Shown: positions 61,190 through 64,000 of the stretch, in pieces
Layout of the letters: every line of letters begins with the position of its first letter
Position numbering within the stretch: the first letter of the stretch is position 1
NCBI RefSeq assembly: GCF_900496995.4
Contig: NC_044027.1
Location: 13,974,743 to 14,038,742 of the forward strand
DNA length: 64,000 nucleotides
From: Aquila chrysaetos chrysaetos
Lineage: Eukaryota; Chordata; Aves; Accipitriformes; Accipitridae
Reading direction: 5' to 3'
Translations under genes and position numbers: made by a program
Notes under the pieces: model-generated
The model's database searches: none
The model's input: only the letters and a program-made list of their open reading frames with translations
What the model was told of the DNA's origin: nothing

Positions 61190-64000
61190 CACATGGCAGT
61201 TCCTTTCATTTTTAATGAAATATATGACAGCAAATGGACCAGTAATGTACCTAAATAAACCACATTCATAGACCAAAGGAAGAAGACATTGTTAAGCACT
61301 AGGTTTAATACACAGCGGGTATCCAATGGATACAACAGAAAAGTTAATTCATTCAGAATTGTAAGGAAGCAACAGTTGTGCATTATTATTTTTTTGCTTG
61401 GTTTCACCATGTACAAACATTTGAACCAGGCCTCTCAACATTAGGCAGGTCAATGGACAGAGTAAAAGCAGATGCTTGCTCATTATAACTGAGGTTATTT
61501 TCTTTAAGCAAAACAAGGAAATACATATTTGGTTAGCTTAAAAACTTTTTTTAAACAAGAAAAGAATTACAGAGAGAATCAGTAACAATTATATGAAATC
61601 AAAATATAGTCTGCTAAAGCAGAAGTGTTTCAGTTCAGCAGGAAATCTCTCTCCCTCATTCTTTTTTTTTTTTTTTAAGTGCTGTCTTCTCATCCAGCCC
61701 CCACGTTGCTTTTCATCCATTCCTGATGACCATTACCCTCTGTGCTTCATACACATTGTTGTCGTGGAGACCAGCTGTTTCCCTACTTTTAATTCTCTTT
61801 TTTCCAGCACAAGCTACCCTCCAACACCTGAGCTGTGTCAGGCTCCTCCCTAAACAGCCTCAAGAAAATGTCTTTTCTGTGGAGTAGTGCCTGAATGCAG
61901 TGCCCCTATAGCTCTTGCTCCACTGGTAATTAATTGCCTTCTTCAAGTGGTGAGAGGGAATAGGCTCACAGCTCCAAGACTTTTCTTCCCACTCATCTTT
62001 TGCAGAGACTAGAGTGACTGCAGCAGAAGCCCAACCAAGGTGACAAGCTGGGTAGCATTCAGTGCTGAACAGGTATAATCTCAGCCAGTAGGTAGGTGCA
62101 GAGTACTAACAGCCATGGTGCAGATGAATTATCTGCAATGTTACTAATTGCCACAAATATCAGTGCTAGACTTTCTTGGCTTGGTGTAGATGAGAAAGGC
62201 TGGTGCTGTTGGGTGCTAAGCCTCATACAAGTAGATGCCAATCTGTATAAGCAATTCCTCCCACAGATCTTGTAAAATGGAAGCACTTGTGGAAAGTTGC
62301 CCACTAGTTTGCTCTCTTATCTGTTCTGGGGAAAATGGCAGACACCTGACACCCTGCATGCTGAGGACTGCTGTATCATTGACTTGGGCCACTGAACAAT
62401 GAGGCATCCTCCAGCTGGGAAGGAAACTATATACAGTCAAGGTAGAAGGTTCCTTTGTTGGCACTGTCTCTGCAGTGAAATACTGAGTTGTGTTCATGCT
62501 CTGCTTGCCAAGCTTTTGAATATTAAAGGAAATGTAGTAGTGAAAACATGAATAAGAATCTGAATGGGACAACAACTACAGAGCACAAGGAGCCCCTCTG
62601 CTGAATCTTTACACACTATGAACTCCTCTCCAGCTGGATTTTCATTTGACAGGAAGAACCCTGTTCTAGTCTTCTGGGCAGGGTTGGTCGTTGGCTTTGT
62701 AATTCTGTGTGGAGTTGAAGTCTGCTGGTTCATTCCTTCGATCCAGCAAAGCTGGAAGGCCTGAGAGGCTTCTCTGTAACAGTCAAGCATTTCAGGGTAT
62801 CCAACTTCCCCTTTTACATTAGACCTTCATAAAAAATCAGCCACTTTGCCCTCCCCTCCTTTGCAGAATATTGGTATGATGGCTGCAGACAATTATCCTG
62901 TTCTGTCCTGAGTGCTGGATCTATGGCAGCAATTCATTAACTCCTCTTTGCCTCCAGAGAGTGCTTGCAGGTCATGGTACATGCATTATGCCTAGAGTGC
63001 AACAACTCCTGTTGTTTCAGTTAGGGAAACCAAGGTACAAACTAGTTCAAACTTCCAACTACAGGAATTCCTGGATTATGCTCAGGTGTTCAGAGGATAC
63101 CTTTCTCTCTTTTGCTCCTTATCGAAAGGGAAATGTTATTTTTCAGCTCACAAAGTCTGTTGGCTTGAAGACATTGAAGCTTGTAGCCAAAGTTCATGTT
63201 ACTCTAGCAGGGATGCTATTTCTTTTGAAATGCTCTCTCAGGAATTTACCTTGCTGGTGGCCTGAGTCAAAATCTTATGTGTACCTAGCTGTAACAGACC
63301 AGTTATAGTTCCCCCTTCCCCCTGGTATCGGTGACAGATTTCAGAAAGCTAAGCTTTTCTGGCAGGCTGGCCTGACTCCATTAATCTCCATGTTGCTGGG
63401 AATTTGAAATCTTTTTATCCTGGTTCAGGCTCAGGTATAGCTTGATGAGGGTATGTGAGCAGTGAGGACAGAGGTTATCTTTACAGTGTGAAACAAAGGT
63501 TTGTTGTAGCTTAGATCTTGTTAGTTTGGGATACCATGGTCCAGCGTGCAGCAGGTGAGACTTCAGTCACTGCTGAACTTACAGGGGCACTGGTTTGAAA
63601 AACCCAAACCTTTGGGGTCTTGAGCCAGATGGAACCAAGCCATGGGTTGTTCATTAACCTTGATGTAGTTGTGCCAAAATCTCAAGAGTAAAGCCCGATT
63701 GTTTGGCTCTGATTACAATGCAAGGCTGAGGTCTGCTCTAGCTTAGATGGGAGTTCCTGAGCTCCAGCTGTCTCCCCAGTGTGGCAGCTGCATTCCGGGA
63801 ACATGGGTTTCTGATACCTCTCGCATCTGTGATGTGTCCCCTTCTGCCCCACTCCCACCTTGCCAACACAGTCAGAATCTTGAGTGCTCTTTGTCATGTG
63901 ATTCAAGATTTTTAGTGGCAGGAGCTTTCACTATATGGGCATTAGAAAGGAAGAAAGCCTAGTGGGTGGCACTGTCACGTGAAACAACTTCAAAAGGACA
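61190..64000 (-). other. Region with no recognised coding exon; possibly the 3'UTR of the next gene (ZER1 by synteny)
   Basis: In human, ZER1 follows ZDHHC12 on the same strand. None of the reading frames here matches the ZER1 protein as I recall it. A minus-strand ATTAAA at 61216-61211 followed by TGTGTTGATG is a plausible poly(A) signal, so a long ZER1 3'UTR could start here. The assignment rests on synteny and one weak signal. Confidence 0.25.

Noticed and set aside
62564-62764. 66-codon plus-strand frame with a membrane-like segment (VLVFWAGLVVGFVILCG)
   Set aside because: No homologue recognised, no promoter, and an overlapping frame of similar length on the other strand.

Overview
The window is vertebrate nuclear DNA and most probably avian. 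Evidence: long introns with GT-AG splicing, CpG-island promoters, few interspersed repeats, and proteins near-identical (SET) or clearly orthologous to human genes. The gene order DYNC2I2 (-), SET (+), PKN3 (+), ZDHHC12 (-) matches my recollection of human 9q34.11; in birds this block would be expected on a microchromosome. The species cannot be fixed from the sequence. There are no prokaryotic, phage or CRISPR features.

Layout. 1-2424: the first three coding exons of DYNC2I2 (WDR34, dynein-2 intermediate chain) on the minus strand, running off the left edge. Its promoter lies in a CpG island (about 2030-3070) with an RFX-type X-box and a CRE. 3071-17640: a gene-free, AT-rich interval. 17690-19660: the SET CpG island with NRF1-like palindromes and CAG repeats. 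18775-25592: the eight coding exons of SET (277 aa, TAF-I beta form), with its poly(A) signal at 26449. 26480-31550: intergenic, including an orphan CpG island at about 29290-30300. 31550-32600: the PKN3 CpG island. 32094-51337: 22 coding exons of PKN3 (HR1 x3, C2-like region, AGC kinase), poly(A) signal at 52005. 54689-58771: five exons of ZDHHC12 on the minus strand, convergent with PKN3, with its own CpG island at 58330-59340. 59340-64000: no coding exon that I recognise; by synteny the ZER1 gene should follow, and its 3'UTR may begin here.

Main anomalies. PKN3 coding exon 17 carries two extra bases (a GA in a GAGAGA run, 47819-47824) that break the kinase frame just before the catalytic loop; every other exon of the gene is intact. 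PKN3 intron 5 holds a decayed direct duplicate of the 5' part of exon 7 with its flanking intron. The SET promoter has four NRF1-like palindromes spaced 51-55 bp. There is also a perfect 44-bp tandem duplication in PKN3 intron 21.

The four genes do not form one pathway: ciliary transport (DYNC2I2), histone chaperone and PP2A inhibition (SET), Rho-regulated kinase (PKN3) and protein palmitoylation (ZDHHC12). Their adjacency looks like conserved synteny. I saw no convincing undescribed biological system here.
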